A stretch of 64,000 nucleotides of DNA from Primula veris (taxonomy: Eukaryota > Streptophyta > Magnoliopsida > Ericales > Primulaceae): assembly GCA_963682055.1 (NCBI GenBank), contig OY821749.1:3274336-3338335 (forward strand), read 5' to 3'. Position numbers and translations under genes: made by a program. The notes under the pieces were generated by a model, which saw nothing but the letters and a program-made list of their open reading frames with translations, was not told where the DNA came from and did not search any database. Below, piece after piece: positions 47,201 to 58,996 of the stretch. Each line of letters opens with the position of its first letter. Positions within the stretch are counted from its first letter, which is position 1.

Positions 47201-47385
47201 ATAATCCAATTCAACACTCTAGAACAAATCATATAGATTTAAGATATCATTTTATTAGAGAACTTGTTGAACAAAAATGTCTAGTTTTGATATATGTTGC
47301 AACTGAGAAACAACTGACATATATATTTACAAAATCATTATATGTTAAAAGGCTTGAATTCCTAAGAAGTTGTTTTTTAATATGA
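44270..47385 (+). pseudogene. Copia-3 pol: protease, integrase, RT, RNase H (broken)
   Basis: Protease: WYFDSGCSKHMTG at ~44275. GAG-pre-integrase: IWHQRLAHVNYKTLAKIV ... CGDCMKIKQNK (~44660-44810). Integrase core: LLHIDLMGLMQ, VVVDDFS, then TPQQNGNVERKN (~45145). RT: KARLVPQAYTQVEEIDFDEKFAPVAR (~46050), LDVKSAFMND, and a catalytic region QIYGDDMLFGS where YVDD is expected (46366-46674). RNase H/C-term: STAEAEYIAAASG, YCDNKSAIDLANNP and HIDLRYHFIREL to 47385. It is full of in-frame stops. Confidence 0.92.
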
Positions 47386-48610
47386 GAATAATCAGTTATA
47401 AAATTTGAGTAAATCTGCATGAACTATATATAATTTTTCTGAAAAATAGTGAAGTTTTGCTTAATAAAAAGGAGATTGACACTGGTAAATTGTTTATAAT
47501 TATACAGAATTGTGCTAAAAATAAATAAATGAGCTTATATTTTATCTTTTTTGGCAGTTGAACAGTTAGTGAAAACTGAGCCTGCAACTGATGGCAGAAG
47601 ATACAGTTGAACAATTAGTTTTAAACTGAGCCTGCAACTGAGACTTCATGCAAAAATATGATTAATTGGTTAAATGTTTATAATTGGTTAATTAATAGTA
47701 ATATGATCTATAAAGTATCAATTTTTTAATAAAAAAAGTAAGATTGATCAATTTTTCTTGCAAGAAGTAATTGTGTATTTTTGGTTTTAATACAATTTCA
47801 AGTGTCAGTTGTAATTGAGATACAACTCAAATGAATAAAAAAAAAATTTTACTTGATAAATAGCTTATTTGATTCAACTGGAAAAAAAAAATCATTGTTT
47901 TCTTGTCCAAAATGTTATGGACAATAGAGTGAAATATCAACAATTTTTATTGTGCTAAAAACTTAAGTTTGCGGTTATAAAGTGATGGATTAAAGTGATG
48001 GATTGGATTAATAGTTAAAACTGGTTTTTGGTGCTTAATCTTGAACAATCATCATTGTTTAAAATTATATGTTATTAAACTTTATTTTCTAATTTAAAAG
48101 AAGAGTTAAAGCTAATTAAGCATGCATGTATGGAGATTTGGTTTGGTAAAATTCTTGTGAGTTATCTGAGGATATTGGTGAAGGATAATCTGATTTTATT
48201 TGTTTGATAAGAGTGATTATGGGTATATTGGTTCTACTTTGGTTGATTATGATGAGTGTGGTGCATTCTAACCTTGTTATTTATATGACAAAAAGAGAAA
48301 GTAAATTGATGAGTTGTGAGAGAGCAATAAGCTTGACTTTGAGGATGATTATTTATATTTCTGCTTTTAAGGATGTCTGCTCTGATTGATTGCTTGTTTT
48401 GATAATACTTTAAAGGTTTATCTTTCTGATCTTATATGCTTAAAAGTGTGAAAGTGTTTTATATATTTCTGAGATGTGACTTGAAGGGGGAGGTTTGATA
48501 AGCTCTGTGCTTAAATGATTGATTTTCTGTTTTAACTGTGTTGATAAACTTATGTGTGAGTTTGTTTTTCAAAAGTGTTACAACTCAATATTTTTGCCAA
48601 AATAATGATA

Positions 48611-48621
48611 AAAGAGGAGAT
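48611..48621 (+). other. Copia-3 polypurine tract
   Basis: AAAGAGGAGAT directly before TGTTAG of the 3' LTR. Confidence 0.85.
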
Positions 48622-49311
48622 TGTTAGTTTCAAAGTAGAAGTTTATTATAACATATTTGTTTGTCATCATATTGTTAAAAATATATTGAGTTAGCTTATA
48701 TTAAAAATTTTGCGTAACACGTTTGTTAAGTTGTGGTTAAATATTAGTTGCAGTTATAAACTAAGTTATAACTGAAACTGATGGACAAATTATTTGGCGA
48801 TCAAGTAAAAGTTATTCTAGAAAGTCCAAAAACGTGAGCAGCAACTCGAGAAGATTTCATGCAATCTCAGAAGATTAGATTGAAGTGATTGAAGAGTATT
48901 ACTTGTTGTATTAGAAGAGTTGAAGAGAAAAGAAGAATCATAGTAAAAGAATGAATGAGAGAAAGAAGAAAACACTTCATATTTGATTAAGATTAGAATT
49001 ATTAGTAAGATTATAAATAAACTCAATTAGACTCTAATATTTTGTGTCACTTTATCATCGATTATAGAGCAAATAGAGAAAGAGACCCACGAAATATTAG
49101 AGAGGACACAATTATTTTTTGAGAGAAATTCGTGACAGGATGTCATTAGATATTGAGATGTGTTAGATAGGAGCAATAATTTGATAGTTAAATAGTAGTG
49201 AATGAGTCATTGAGTATTGTAAAACTTGGGTCTAATATTGTAAGCTTGACAATATCAATAAATACTGGGTAAGTGTCTCAGAGACGTATATGTGGTGAGC
49301 ACATCGAACTT
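48622..49311 (+). repeat. Copia-3 3' LTR, truncated (690 bp)
   Basis: It aligns with 41753-42440 of the 5' LTR and breaks off after CATCGAACTTC. The following base run is already inside Copia-4. The final ~120 bp, including the palindromes at 42480-42530, is missing. Confidence 0.88.
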
Positions 49312-49329
49312 CTCTTAATAAATACTATT

Positions 49330-52300
49330 ATGGAAGTGCATGTTCTGTTGTACATTGTGCCAATGCTTTTACACCTTGGTTGCTTGATACTGGTGCGAGT
49401 CAACATATGGTAAATTCCTTAGACTATTTCAATAATAATGTAGAAGATTTCTCTTCAGAAGTATATTTGCCTAATGGGAAAAGTGTGAATTAACGCATAG
49501 ATGGGATATTATCTAATAACATGGTTGACATTGAAGAATGTACTATTACCAAAGTTTGGTTATAACCTGGTGTCAGCAAGTAAACTAACAAAGCACAACA
49601 AATGCAGTATGTATTTTATTGATGGGCTTTGTGTGATATAGGACCTGAGCTTCCTGAAGATGATTGGTCAAGCTATTGAGAAGCAAGACCTCTATCATCT
49701 ACAAGATACTCAAGTTCTTAAGACTCCAACTTTTGCTGCTAATGTACAAATTACTCTTTTGATTTGGCATAGTAGATTGGGTCACATTTCTCATACACAA
49801 ACTCTGAAGCTGCAAAATGAGATAAGTGAGCTAAAGAATATCAATAATGAAGTTTGTGATATATGTCATTTGTCTAGGCAACATATGTTCTTTTCCTGTT
49901 AGTTCTATTCAAACTAATGAAACTTTTGCTATGATCCACTGTGATTTGTCTGGACCTTATAATGTTGTATCAAACAATGGATTTGAGTATTTTCTCACCA
50001 TAGTTGATGATTTTACTCGATGTATTTAGATATTTCTGATGAAGCAAAAAAATGAAACTGCAGACTTGCTTCCATATTTTGTTAAAATGGTTTTGACACA
50101 ACATGATAAAAAGGTTAAAATAGTAAGAAGTGATAGAGGCACAGAGTTTTTCTTGTTTGACTTCTTTAAGAAAAATTGAATAATACATCAAGCTAGTTGT
50201 GTAAATACTCCATAGCAGAATGGAATAGTTGAGAGAAAGCATCAACACCTTTTGAATGTGGCTAGGGCCTTGAGATTTCAGGCCAACTTAACTCTATGTT
50301 TCTGGGATGATTGTATATTATGAGCTACTTATTTGATCAATAGACTCCCATGTGTTATATTACAGAATATATCTCATTTTGAGAAGCTATATCAGAAGAA
50401 GACTTCTTTTGATAGTCTCAGAGTGTTTGGTTGCCTATGCTATGATAGCCCTTTGAGTAGAAATAGAACAAATTTTGATGGAAGAGCCAGAAAGTGTATA
50501 TTTCTGGGATATCCTTATGGTACTAAAGGATATAAGTTAATAATAGATCTGGAAACAAAAGAGTTTTTTGTACCTAGGGATGTGATGTTTTATGAGAATA
50601 AATTTCCATATTCTGAGCTAATTGGTAGTGTAGAAGAGCATAACCCTTTGTTCAAATCATTTTTACCTACTCATCAAGATAGACAAGAAAGGCCTTTCAA
50701 TTTTTCTAAACCTATTGGTACACCTTCTCATACTCAACCTACATCACCATTGGTTAGAAAATCAGCTAGAACACTGAATTTGTCAACTAGATTACAAGAT
50801 TATGATTGTAACGCTGCTAGTTCTAAAACAGTTTATCCTATTTCTGAGTACTGTGGTTATGCAAATATATATCTCTGAGAAATATAAAATATACTGCAAT
50901 TCTATAAGTTCTCTGAAAGAACCTACCTCTTATAAAGAAGCTGTTAATGATCCAAAGTGAATAGATGCAATGAGAAAGGAAGTTAAGGCCCTAGAAGAAA
51001 ATAATACATGGACTATGAATGTTTTACCTTCAGGAAAAAGAGCAATTGGGTGTAAATGAGTATACAAAATTAAGTACTTATCTAATGGAGAAGTAGAAAG
51101 GTATAAAGAAAGGCTGGTAGCAAAATGGTACACACAAGAAGAAAGCATTGATTATGAAGCTACTTTTAGTTCAGTTGTAAAAATGAGCATTGTTAGGATT
51201 TTGTTGTCTGTAGCAGTTGTAAGAGGTTGGTTCTTGGAACAACTTGATGTAAACAATGCTTTTCTGAAGAAGTATATATGGTTCCTCCACCTGGTTTTGT
51301 TAATAAAGAAAATAGTTTGGTCTGCAAGCTAAGTAAGTCTCTTTATGGGCTAAAGCAATCTAGTCGCCAATGGTTTCAAAAACTCAATACAGCGTTGTTG
51401 GACCGTGCGGCTAAACCTTAGAGGGGGGGTGAATAAGGTTTTTGGCGGATTTCGCCTAATTAAAACTAAGTACAACTAACAACCCAACTTTTTGCAATTC
51501 TAAGCTTAAGCGTTTAATAAAGTTAATGAAATGCTAGAAGTCCTAAACGCAAGCAAGAAAATAAGCAATAATATAAGTTGCGGAAAGTAAAAGTTTAGGG
51601 AAAGAAATTGACACCGCGATTTATAGAGGTTCGACAAACGGCCTACGTCCTCTCCTCAGTATTCACGCTACCGAGTATTTCACTAAAATGTTCTTTCCGA
51701 TTTTACAAATCCTAACGAGCTCATCAATCGATTCGCTCACCCTCTACCCAAGATTCCTACTCTTGATACAAGTGCAAGCGAACACGTCTACGAGTCAACG
51801 ACTCCCCCTCACTCTATGAGTACTCAAGTGTTTAACCTAGAACTTTTAACCAACACCACTTTGGCTTAAAAGCTTCTACCCAAACACTCACTCACAAATG
51901 AGCTTATAAAACGCTCTTTACAAAATTGTTGAAATTAAAACAACTCTCACAATTTGATTGCTTCTAAATAAGCTAATTTGTGATTTTGATGTTGTTCGAT
52001 CTTGGTTTGAGCTTGTATTCGCTTTCTCTTCAATTTCCCTCTTTTTGAGCTTTTTCTCACCAATGGTGATTTTATGTGTGTAGGATGGAAAGAGGTTGAA
52101 GGATGATGAATCTTCTATTTTGGGAGAGGGATTTTGTTGTTTTTGTAGACCAAAAGGTCTGTATGACCGTTGGTAGTGGTTGATGGTTTTTATCCAATGG
52201 TTTAAGCAATTCCCCAGAATAAGCTGAAAAGCTGTTTTTGAAATCTGCAGAAAACGATCGGTCGTTTTCTGCATTTCGATCGGTCGTTTTCAGAAAATGA

Positions 52301-53650
52301 TCGATCGTTTTCTGTAGTCGATCGATCGTTTTTATAACGATCTCTCTGGAAGAATTTGGACCAAAAACGATCGGTCGTTTTTGTCCAGACGATCGGTCGT
52401 TTCTTCAGTATTTCCGCTTTACTTCGAATGCTTGTAATTTCTTCGTTTTAGCTCCGATTCTGGTTCCGCTTGAACCTGTGGCTTCGTTTTTGTGTGCTCT
52501 ATCTTTTTGACTTTCTAAAATTTACATTTTCTACTTTTGGAAAAGACAAAGCGTTATATCATCGAAATAGAGAAATCGTAAAATCATTAAAAACATAATC
52601 AAACTTATAATCAAAATCAATTATTGAACCCATAGTTCAACAAGCATTGAAGATGTTTGGGTTGGAACAATCTCAAAATGATGTCTCACTTTTCACAATT
52701 CATAAAGGTATTTCTTTCCTAGTACTTTTGGTCTATGTAGATGATGTGATTCTAGCTGGAAATAATATGGACCTTATTATCTCTATCAAGAAATTTCTTG
52801 ATCAAGCTTTTAAAATTAAAGATTTGTGATCTTTGAAGTATTTTCTTGGTATTGAAATTGCTATATCAGAAAGAGGACTGTTCTCATGTCAAAGAAAGTA
52901 CACACTTGAATTACTTGCTGATACATCTTCTAGATTGCTCACATGTTGCTTTTCCTATGGAAGCAAATATAAAATTATCTAAAAATGTTGAGGATCATCT
53001 TCCCGATCCTAGTGTATATAGAAGACTTATAGGGAAATTGTTGTATTTAAGAATAACTAGGCCAGATGTGACTTTTGCTGTAAATACATTTAGCCAATTT
53101 CTAGAGAGGATTTGTAAGTCTCACTATAATGCAGTTCTTAGAATTTTTAGATATTTGAAGGGTACTCCATCACAAGGCTTGTTCTATTCAAATTCCAGAA
53201 ATTTACAAGTTAGAGCATGTGTAGATTTTGACTGGGCATCTTGTATAGATAGTAGGAGATTAATTAGTGGTTTGTATATTTCTTGGTGATACTCTAGTGT
53301 CTTGGAAAAGTAAAAAGCAACATGTAATTTCAAGAAGCTCTACAGAAGCAGGGTACATGGCATTAGCAGTTTGTACTGCTGAAATAGTTTGGGTTTTAAA
53401 ATTGCTCAAAGATTTGGGAGTGGAAGAAAAGAAAGTTTTGGTTTATTCAGATAGTAAATTTTCTATAGCTCTAGCAGAAAATCCAGTACATCATGAAAGG
53501 ACCAAACATATTAAAATTGATTGCCACTATATGAGAGAATTGAAGGAGTTATACACTTAATGCATATATATTCAGCTCATCAAATTACAGACATTCTGGC
53601 AAAGCCTCTTGGATCACAACTTTTTCATCATTTTGTTGGCAAGATGGGTG
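49330..53650 (+). pseudogene. Copia-4 pol (broken; split by a solo LTR at 51396-52642)
   Basis: Protease LLDTGASQHMVNS is intact at ~49380. The pre-integrase region IWHSRLGHISHTQTLKLQNE with CDICHLSRQH follows (49760-49880). Integrase includes HCDLSGPYNVVS and VDDFTRC, then [11 protein letters not shown] (~50215) and a good C-terminal part 50333-50878 (VFGCLCYDSPLSRNRTNFDG, FLGYPYGTKGYKL). RT starts ~50930 and is interrupted at 51395, resuming at 52643 (ALKMFGLEQSQNDVSLF, LVYVDDVILAGNN). RNase H spans 52846-53560 (STEAGYMALAV, SDSKFSIALAENPVHHERTKH). Multiple stops and shifts. Confidence 0.92.
51396..52642. repeat. Solo LTR of the TR-GAG family inside Copia-4 RT, 1247 bp
   Basis: It shares start TGTTGGACCG..GCTAAACCTTAGAGGGGGGG, end TTCAACA and overall layout with the 1190-bp LTRs at 15-20 kb, including the TCGG/TCGA hairpin array (~52254-52405). 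Flanks AGCGT (51391-51395) and AGCAT (52643-52647) match 4 of 5. Removing the insert and one flank restores the RT reading ...NTALKMFG.... It carries an extra ~60-bp block near 51725-51830 relative to the young LTRs and is clearly diverged. Confidence 0.92.
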
Positions 53651-53683
53651 TATTGAACATACACAATCCATCTTGAGAGGGCA

Positions 53684-53693
53684 TGATGAAATT
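53684..53693 (+). other. Copia-4 polypurine tract
   Basis: TGAGAGGGCA abuts the 3' LTR start TGATGAAATT. Confidence 0.75.
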
Positions 53694-53940
53694 ATTTAGT
53701 CAGTTTGGATTAATTCTGTAGATTTTAGAAAGACAGTATGTTTTTCTGTAATTACTTTTCTGTCATGTTTTCATATTATTGGATTTATTTGTAATTGCTA
53801 TAAGTCTTGTAGCAGAATGGGTAGTTATTGACAGATGTCACTCTCTGATTGGTTAACAGAAAATAAGATGTAAATAACTACCCAACTACGCTTTTTCTTC
53901 GTTAACACTGAATAAATAAAATTACTTTTCTCTCTCTACA
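53694..53940 (+). repeat. Copia-4 3' LTR, about 247 bp
   Basis: It runs from TGATGAAATTATT to TCTCTCTCTACA, with AATAAA words near 53911-53920. Copia-2's LTR ends in a similar way (TCTACA). There is no partner LTR, so the right end is judged by the CA terminus only. Confidence 0.65.
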
Positions 53941-55124
53941 TTATGGCGATTTTTTCCCATTTTATTCATCTTTTGTTTGCAATATTATTGCATTTTATCA
54001 AAATATTTCAATTTCCCATGTATGAACTTTTTATCAGATAATTTATTAATAAAATGAGAGGGTTCCCTCATTTATAAAAAAAAAATGCAATAGTTGCTTA
54101 AAAACAGTTTGTATCAGTTATCTTAAGCAACACATTAAATTTGAGTTCTTATCCCTTTCACTTTATACATTATAAGGAACACGTACTTGTGTTCCTTTTT
54201 CAATTGTTTTTCGTTACTCTCTCTTTTCCTTTATGTTATTTTCAAATATGCTTACGTGTAAAATGCTATTTTAAATAGTTGATAAATGAGATAAATTTAT
54301 AAAAAACATATATGAGAAAAGCAATGGGAAAAATGAACTATCGAACCATCTTAAAAATGAGTAGTTAAAAATTAAATAGAGTATGTATATCACCTCAAGT
54401 TCAAGAAAAAAAGATGAATAGACCGATTCAGATGTTCATAGAGGGGGTATAGTCTTAAATGGTATCCGTTTTGTTAATTATGAATTGGATAAACAAAAAA
54501 TAGATAGATGGTTCTAGTCTAGTTATAAGCACGTGTCCAATAAATAGAAGCAGTTCTCTATATACAATCTCTTTTCACTTTAACGTGATATTTGGTGGGT
54601 TAAAATGTAGGACAGTTGATTATAATCAACTGACAAATTGCTTTTGGCTTTGGAGACTTACTTTTAGTTTTTGAAGCTATGTTGTTTAACTAATTATAGC
54701 AAACACTAATCCGCTCTTGGTTTAAGTTTATAGAACTAGGGGCTAGGATAACTAAGCTCATTCATCATATAATAATTCGAGTTTAGTCACCTAATTAGTA
54801 ACTTATTTTAGTTACACATTCATATATTTAAAGTTAGTATAATTTAGTTAGTTAGATTTTACTAATATAGCGGTTCACCCATATACTTGAAAACTATACG
54901 TACGTAGTTTACTCCGTTCCGTGCACATTTCGTTGTACGTCTTCTTCAAGATTGGTCCCAATTCTTTTAAGGAAGTTGATTTCCTTCAGTCTAGAAGTTT
55001 TTGGATTTCTCTGTAATTGCTTATTTTTCCATTTTTGATTGATTTGATCCTTTTGAATCAACCAGATAATTTTATTAGTGGGATTTCCAAAAGAATTATA
55101 AATATCAAGAATTCATGAGGTCGT
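53941..55124. other. AT-rich spacer, no gene recognised
   Basis: Nothing recognisable on either strand. Confidence 0.4.
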
Positions 55125-55135
55125 TATTTAAAACT

Positions 55136-55357
55136 CTTTTTTTTTTTTTTTTGATAATCAGAAATCCTCTTTTGTAGGTAAATTTGTTTCGCAGGCGTCA
55201 GGGTTCAAACCCTGTTGGTGAACGTGGTATACTCGGGTATCAACCACTATTGCTCAATTTAAAGCTCTTCCGGTTAAGGTATTTGTACTATATTTTTTAT
55301 AGCAAAATTTATTTTATCGTTAGAAAATTATTATTTTATTTACAATTATTTATGAAA
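55136..55357 (-). mobile_element. Short retroposon (SINE or LINE 3' end), 222 bp, 11-bp TSD
   Basis: A T run at ~55137-55157 is the poly(A) tail of a minus-strand insertion. Identical flanks TATTTAAAACT lie at 55125-55135 and 55358-55368. The body contains GGGTTCAAACCCT (plus strand), like a pol III B box, but no A box is visible, so LINE-tail origin is equally possible. The open frame 55184-55381 is not a gene. Confidence 0.65.
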
Positions 55358-55368
55358 TATTTAAAACT

Positions 55369-57445
55369 ACTGCTAGAATAATAGAAATTGATTAGTAGTG
55401 TTTTCTTAAAAACAAAAAGGGCCTATTCCAAAGAATATACTTTTTAGTGTGAGATTTAGTGTAGATGGGTTGGAGATAAAATACTGAATTGTATGAAAGT
55501 TAAACTATTTTAATATGAAAGTTGCACGATTTCAATGTTCCATGGTTAGAGATGGTATAAGCACTAAATGTCATATAGTCTTGTATTTATATACGTTTAG
55601 TGGTAGTTCATTTGTTTTTTGTCCATAAAATTTGTATATCGTGTTTATACTTTATCTTATAGAGAGTTTGTTCGTGGTAGACTAGCCATTTCGAATGGGC
55701 ATATTGTCTATTTCATTTAAGGTTCCTATCATTATCATATAAACTACGTCGGTTTCTATTATTGGGCCCATACATAGTTTCCACTCCGATTTCAGTCTTT
55801 GATTCGTATTTCTAGTTTTGCCCTGGTCGTGCTTACTCGGGATTATTATAAATAGTGAAGTAAATCACAAGACATGTTTAACAACACGATCGACACCAAT
55901 AGATAGTTATTTAATCATACGCACAATTGTGACTGGGTTTGCATGGTAATGTGACTTTTAATTTTATAAAACGGCTCTTATCGCGTTGGCATACTAATTT
56001 TTTTTTTTAACATTCATCTCGATTGTTTTGTATTTGTTAGTAAGTTAATAAAGTGGGTAGACAGATTCTAGGCAGAGCCTACTATGAGAGTTATTTGAGT
56101 TACTTTTGTGTTCAAAACGATGTTGCACTATTTTGACGTGTGTTATCAATAGAGTTCAATTTAGAAAACCATTTTGCGAATTTTTTTTTTCTAAAATGAA
56201 CGCTCGGACGAAACTATTGTGCATCTAAGTAAACTCCATACAGTTTTAGTTTATGAGCTTCCTCCGGACAATCAATCCTAGAGTCCATCCGAGGACATAC
56301 GATAATATTGAACCGATACAAAGAAGATTAGCATGGATGTGAAGAGACGTCAGGTTATTTAGTCATAATTTGTCATAGAAAAATTATTCTTAATGGATCA
56401 TAACTTCATTTATAATCATAATCAGTGGAAACTAAGTACATACCATCGGGGACAACGACACCCCCTATAATTCCGAATATATTGTTTTTTAAAAAAAATT
56501 TACCATGTATTTTCATAAAAATATGTTAAAAACGATAATTTGACACCTTTTTTTGTTTTACTTAATTTATTAATTTTCATCCCTTATCGTAATGAGAAGT
56601 ATTGTGAGATAACAAGTTAAACTAGGAAATATTGAAAAGTATGATATTATACTAATACTTAAATATATGATACAATCTAAAATAAAAGATTATGAGGTCC
56701 TTCCAATAAAGGTGGTATATATACATTAGATATATTATAATGAGGAAAAGACATTTTTATAATGTACGCGACTCAAGAGAAGAGATAATTCCCGTTAAAT
56801 ATACAATAGTAATGGTAGTGTACATTTTTCAAGTTACACCCCCGCGTTTGCACAACTCGGAAATTTTTGTTTAGTTACTTTTTCTAAAAACTATTATTTA
56901 AATTTATTTGCAAAGTGTAAGTTGAAAAAATTCTGCAAAATTTAGTTTTTTCATATTTTTTCCCTATTTGATTATTTATTTGGCATTTTAAAAGGTAGTA
57001 ATGTCCAAAAAAAACAAAAAATATAAATAATCAAAATTTTAAAATATTTTCAAATGTAACAAGTAATATATGAATTAAAATAATAGTTCTAAAAAAAAGT
57101 AACCGCAAAAATAGGGGTATCATGAGGACTTACCAAAATGAGAGTCTGGTAACCTGTCTTAGGATGGTTGGGGTGTAAAGAGAATTATAATATACAACTC
57201 ATAGGAATCGCAATGGTGCTAGTTTTGACACAATGTAATGGGAAACTACAGTTTAAGGATTTTGAAAAGACGAAAAAGATCGGCCTGTAACGTTCGCTTA
57301 TCATAGACGGTTGTCAGTTGTCGAAGGCCCTACAATCAACCAATTAAACATCATCAGATTTGCTAGTTGACATTTATCGATTTGGTAGTGTTCGGGAACT
57401 GAATAATTTTTGCTCGGGATGGGGATCTGATGCTTTCTTACCCGT
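55369..57445. other. AT-rich spacer, no gene recognised
   Basis: No coding, RNA or complete element signature was found. Confidence 0.4.
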
Positions 57446-57453
57446 AGAATGGA

Positions 57454-57826
57454 CAGACCCGGTTTTAGGGTAGGCCTGGGCCTCGAGCCCCCTTCCCAAA
57501 ACCTTACTATTTTAGGCCCCCAATTTACAAGTCATTTCAATTTCATATTAGTAAACTCTTGTTATGTGGATAGGTAAGAAAGCTTAAAGTGGTATATTGC
57601 CTACTATGCGGTTGGAATCCTGCGTGTGCCTTGTTTTTCTTTTTAATCTTTAATACATATTTATCACATTGAGTCTAATAGTATCAAGCATACTATTTTC
57701 AGGTCCTATACATTACACACATCATAAAAATGTCTCATTTTTTAAAAAAGAACATATGTGATCCTTAATTTAGAGCCCCATAATTTTTTGCGGCCTAAAG
57801 CCCACAAATCGCTGGAACCGGCTCTG
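57454..57826. mobile_element. hAT-type MITE, 373 bp, perfect 8-bp TSD AGAATGGA
   Basis: The left end is CAGACCCGGTTTTAGGG and the right end on the reverse complement is CAGAGCCGGTTCCAGCG. Flanks AGAATGGA at 57446-57453 and 57827-57834 are identical. Subterminal GGCCTGGGCCTC and GGCCTAAAGCCC words are also shared. Ends and 8-bp duplication fit hAT. No ORF. Confidence 0.88.
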
Positions 57827-57834
57827 AGAATGGA

Positions 57835-58703
57835 AGTTAAATGCAAAGTCATCAAGTACTCGTTGATCTCAAGATAAATTCAATATAGTGGAGTAAGTTC
57901 CCAATTCTGATGTTTTCTTAATCACGCCACGTCGAGATGAGTATCATCAGAAGTAAATAAGATAGAAGTCAATGTGCAGCAAGGCAAGCTTTGTGCGGCG
58001 ATCTTGCAAAAATTGGTTTGAGTTTTTTGAAACGCTAGAAAATAGGGTATACCTTGCCATCATATTAGAATGATTATAATTACCGAAGTCCTACATAAGA
58101 CACATATTGTATGTATACATACATGTTTTCATTGGTTGGGCATCTTAATAGTTCAAAGTATTTCCTAATTGCCGAAGATTTTCTGTTGGTCCACATACTC
58201 CACACCGCATTCTCATGTATTAATCGAATTTTTGGTACGTATTTTGTATTGTTAATCATCATGCCTCCATCTATCAATGCTATGAAAAGAAATGCCCAAA
58301 ATAAGCGTTTAGACAAAAACTAGTGTCGATTTTTTATTGTAAAAGATAAATAAAGCGTAATATTATATTGCAATTTGTTTTGTTGTTAATATGTATATTA
58401 TACATAAACAACTTCATAGAGTAGAGTTTATCTCGAGTTATCAAGCTGTGCTAGCCTTGGTGACTGCTTAACTTCCAAAACAAAAAGATATATGACTAGT
58501 GACTACCGGTCTACAACAATGTTTTGACAAATACTATTAACCAATAAAATTGGAAAGAGATGTTTAGTGGTGTTTACATCATAATTTTATAGTTAACAAT
58601 AATTATAATTATTAATCTTTTAAATGTTAAAAAATATATCAAAGTAATTTTATTCAGCCCAAAAACCCAAATAAAAGGGTTATGTGATGAATTGACAAGT
58701 GTC
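57835..58703. other. AT-rich spacer, no gene recognised
   Basis: Overlapping open frames at 58080-58323 on both strands show no domain. Confidence 0.35.
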
Positions 58704-58711
58704 AATATGAT

Positions 58712-58988
58712 TAGGGCGGGGTCCGCTCCGGTTCGGTTTTTGGCAAAACCGAAACCAAAACCGAACATATTGTTCGGTTCGGTTTTTTTCGGTTTCGGTC
58801 TTTTTATTTTTTTTACCGAACCGGACCTGTTTTTTCGGCCCAATTTCGGTTTTTTTCTGTTTTTTTCGGTCTTTTTCGATTCGGTTTTAATGAAAAAAAC
58901 CTACCCGATTTTATTTTATTTTTCCGTTTCGATCTTTTTCGAGTTTTTTCGGTTCGGTTCGATTTTTCCGGTTTTTCGCCTAGCCTTA
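58712..58988. mobile_element. hAT-type MITE rich in CGGTT words, 277 bp, 8-bp TSD AATATGAT
   Basis: Flanks AATATGAT at 58704-58711 and 58989-58996 are identical. The left end is TAGGGCGGGGTC and the right end on the reverse complement is TAAGGCTAGGCG. The interior is a dense run of TTCGGTTTTT / AAAACCGAA words in both orientations. The open frames inside (58692-59027 +, 58574-58843 -) are low-complexity translations of this repeat. Confidence 0.8.
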
Positions 58989-58996
58989 AATATGAT

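Larger units (their letters stand above)
41753..49311 (+). mobile_element. Copia-3: decayed Ty1/copia element with truncated 3' LTR
   Basis: The 5' LTR is at 41753-42561, the interior carries gag-PR-INT-RT-RH in copia order, and a 3' LTR copy starts at 48622 but stops at 49311, ~120 bp short. The left flank is CAATA; the matching right flank is lost. The ORFs are heavily broken. Integrase and protease wording (DSGCSKHMTG, TPQQNGNVERKN, EMARVILNSK) resembles the SIRE/Tork side of copia. About 1.2 kb of non-coding sequence separates RNase H from the 3' LTR. Confidence 0.93.
49312..53940 (+). mobile_element. Copia-4: 5'-truncated copia element
   Basis: It begins just before the protease, so the 5' LTR and gag are missing. 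The rest of pol, a polypurine tract (53684-53693) and a 3' LTR (53694-53940) remain. It is related to Copia-2 (same HQHLLNV integrase and HHERTKHI RNase H wording). A 1247-bp solo LTR sits inside its RT. The left boundary is the deletion junction with Copia-3. Confidence 0.9.
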
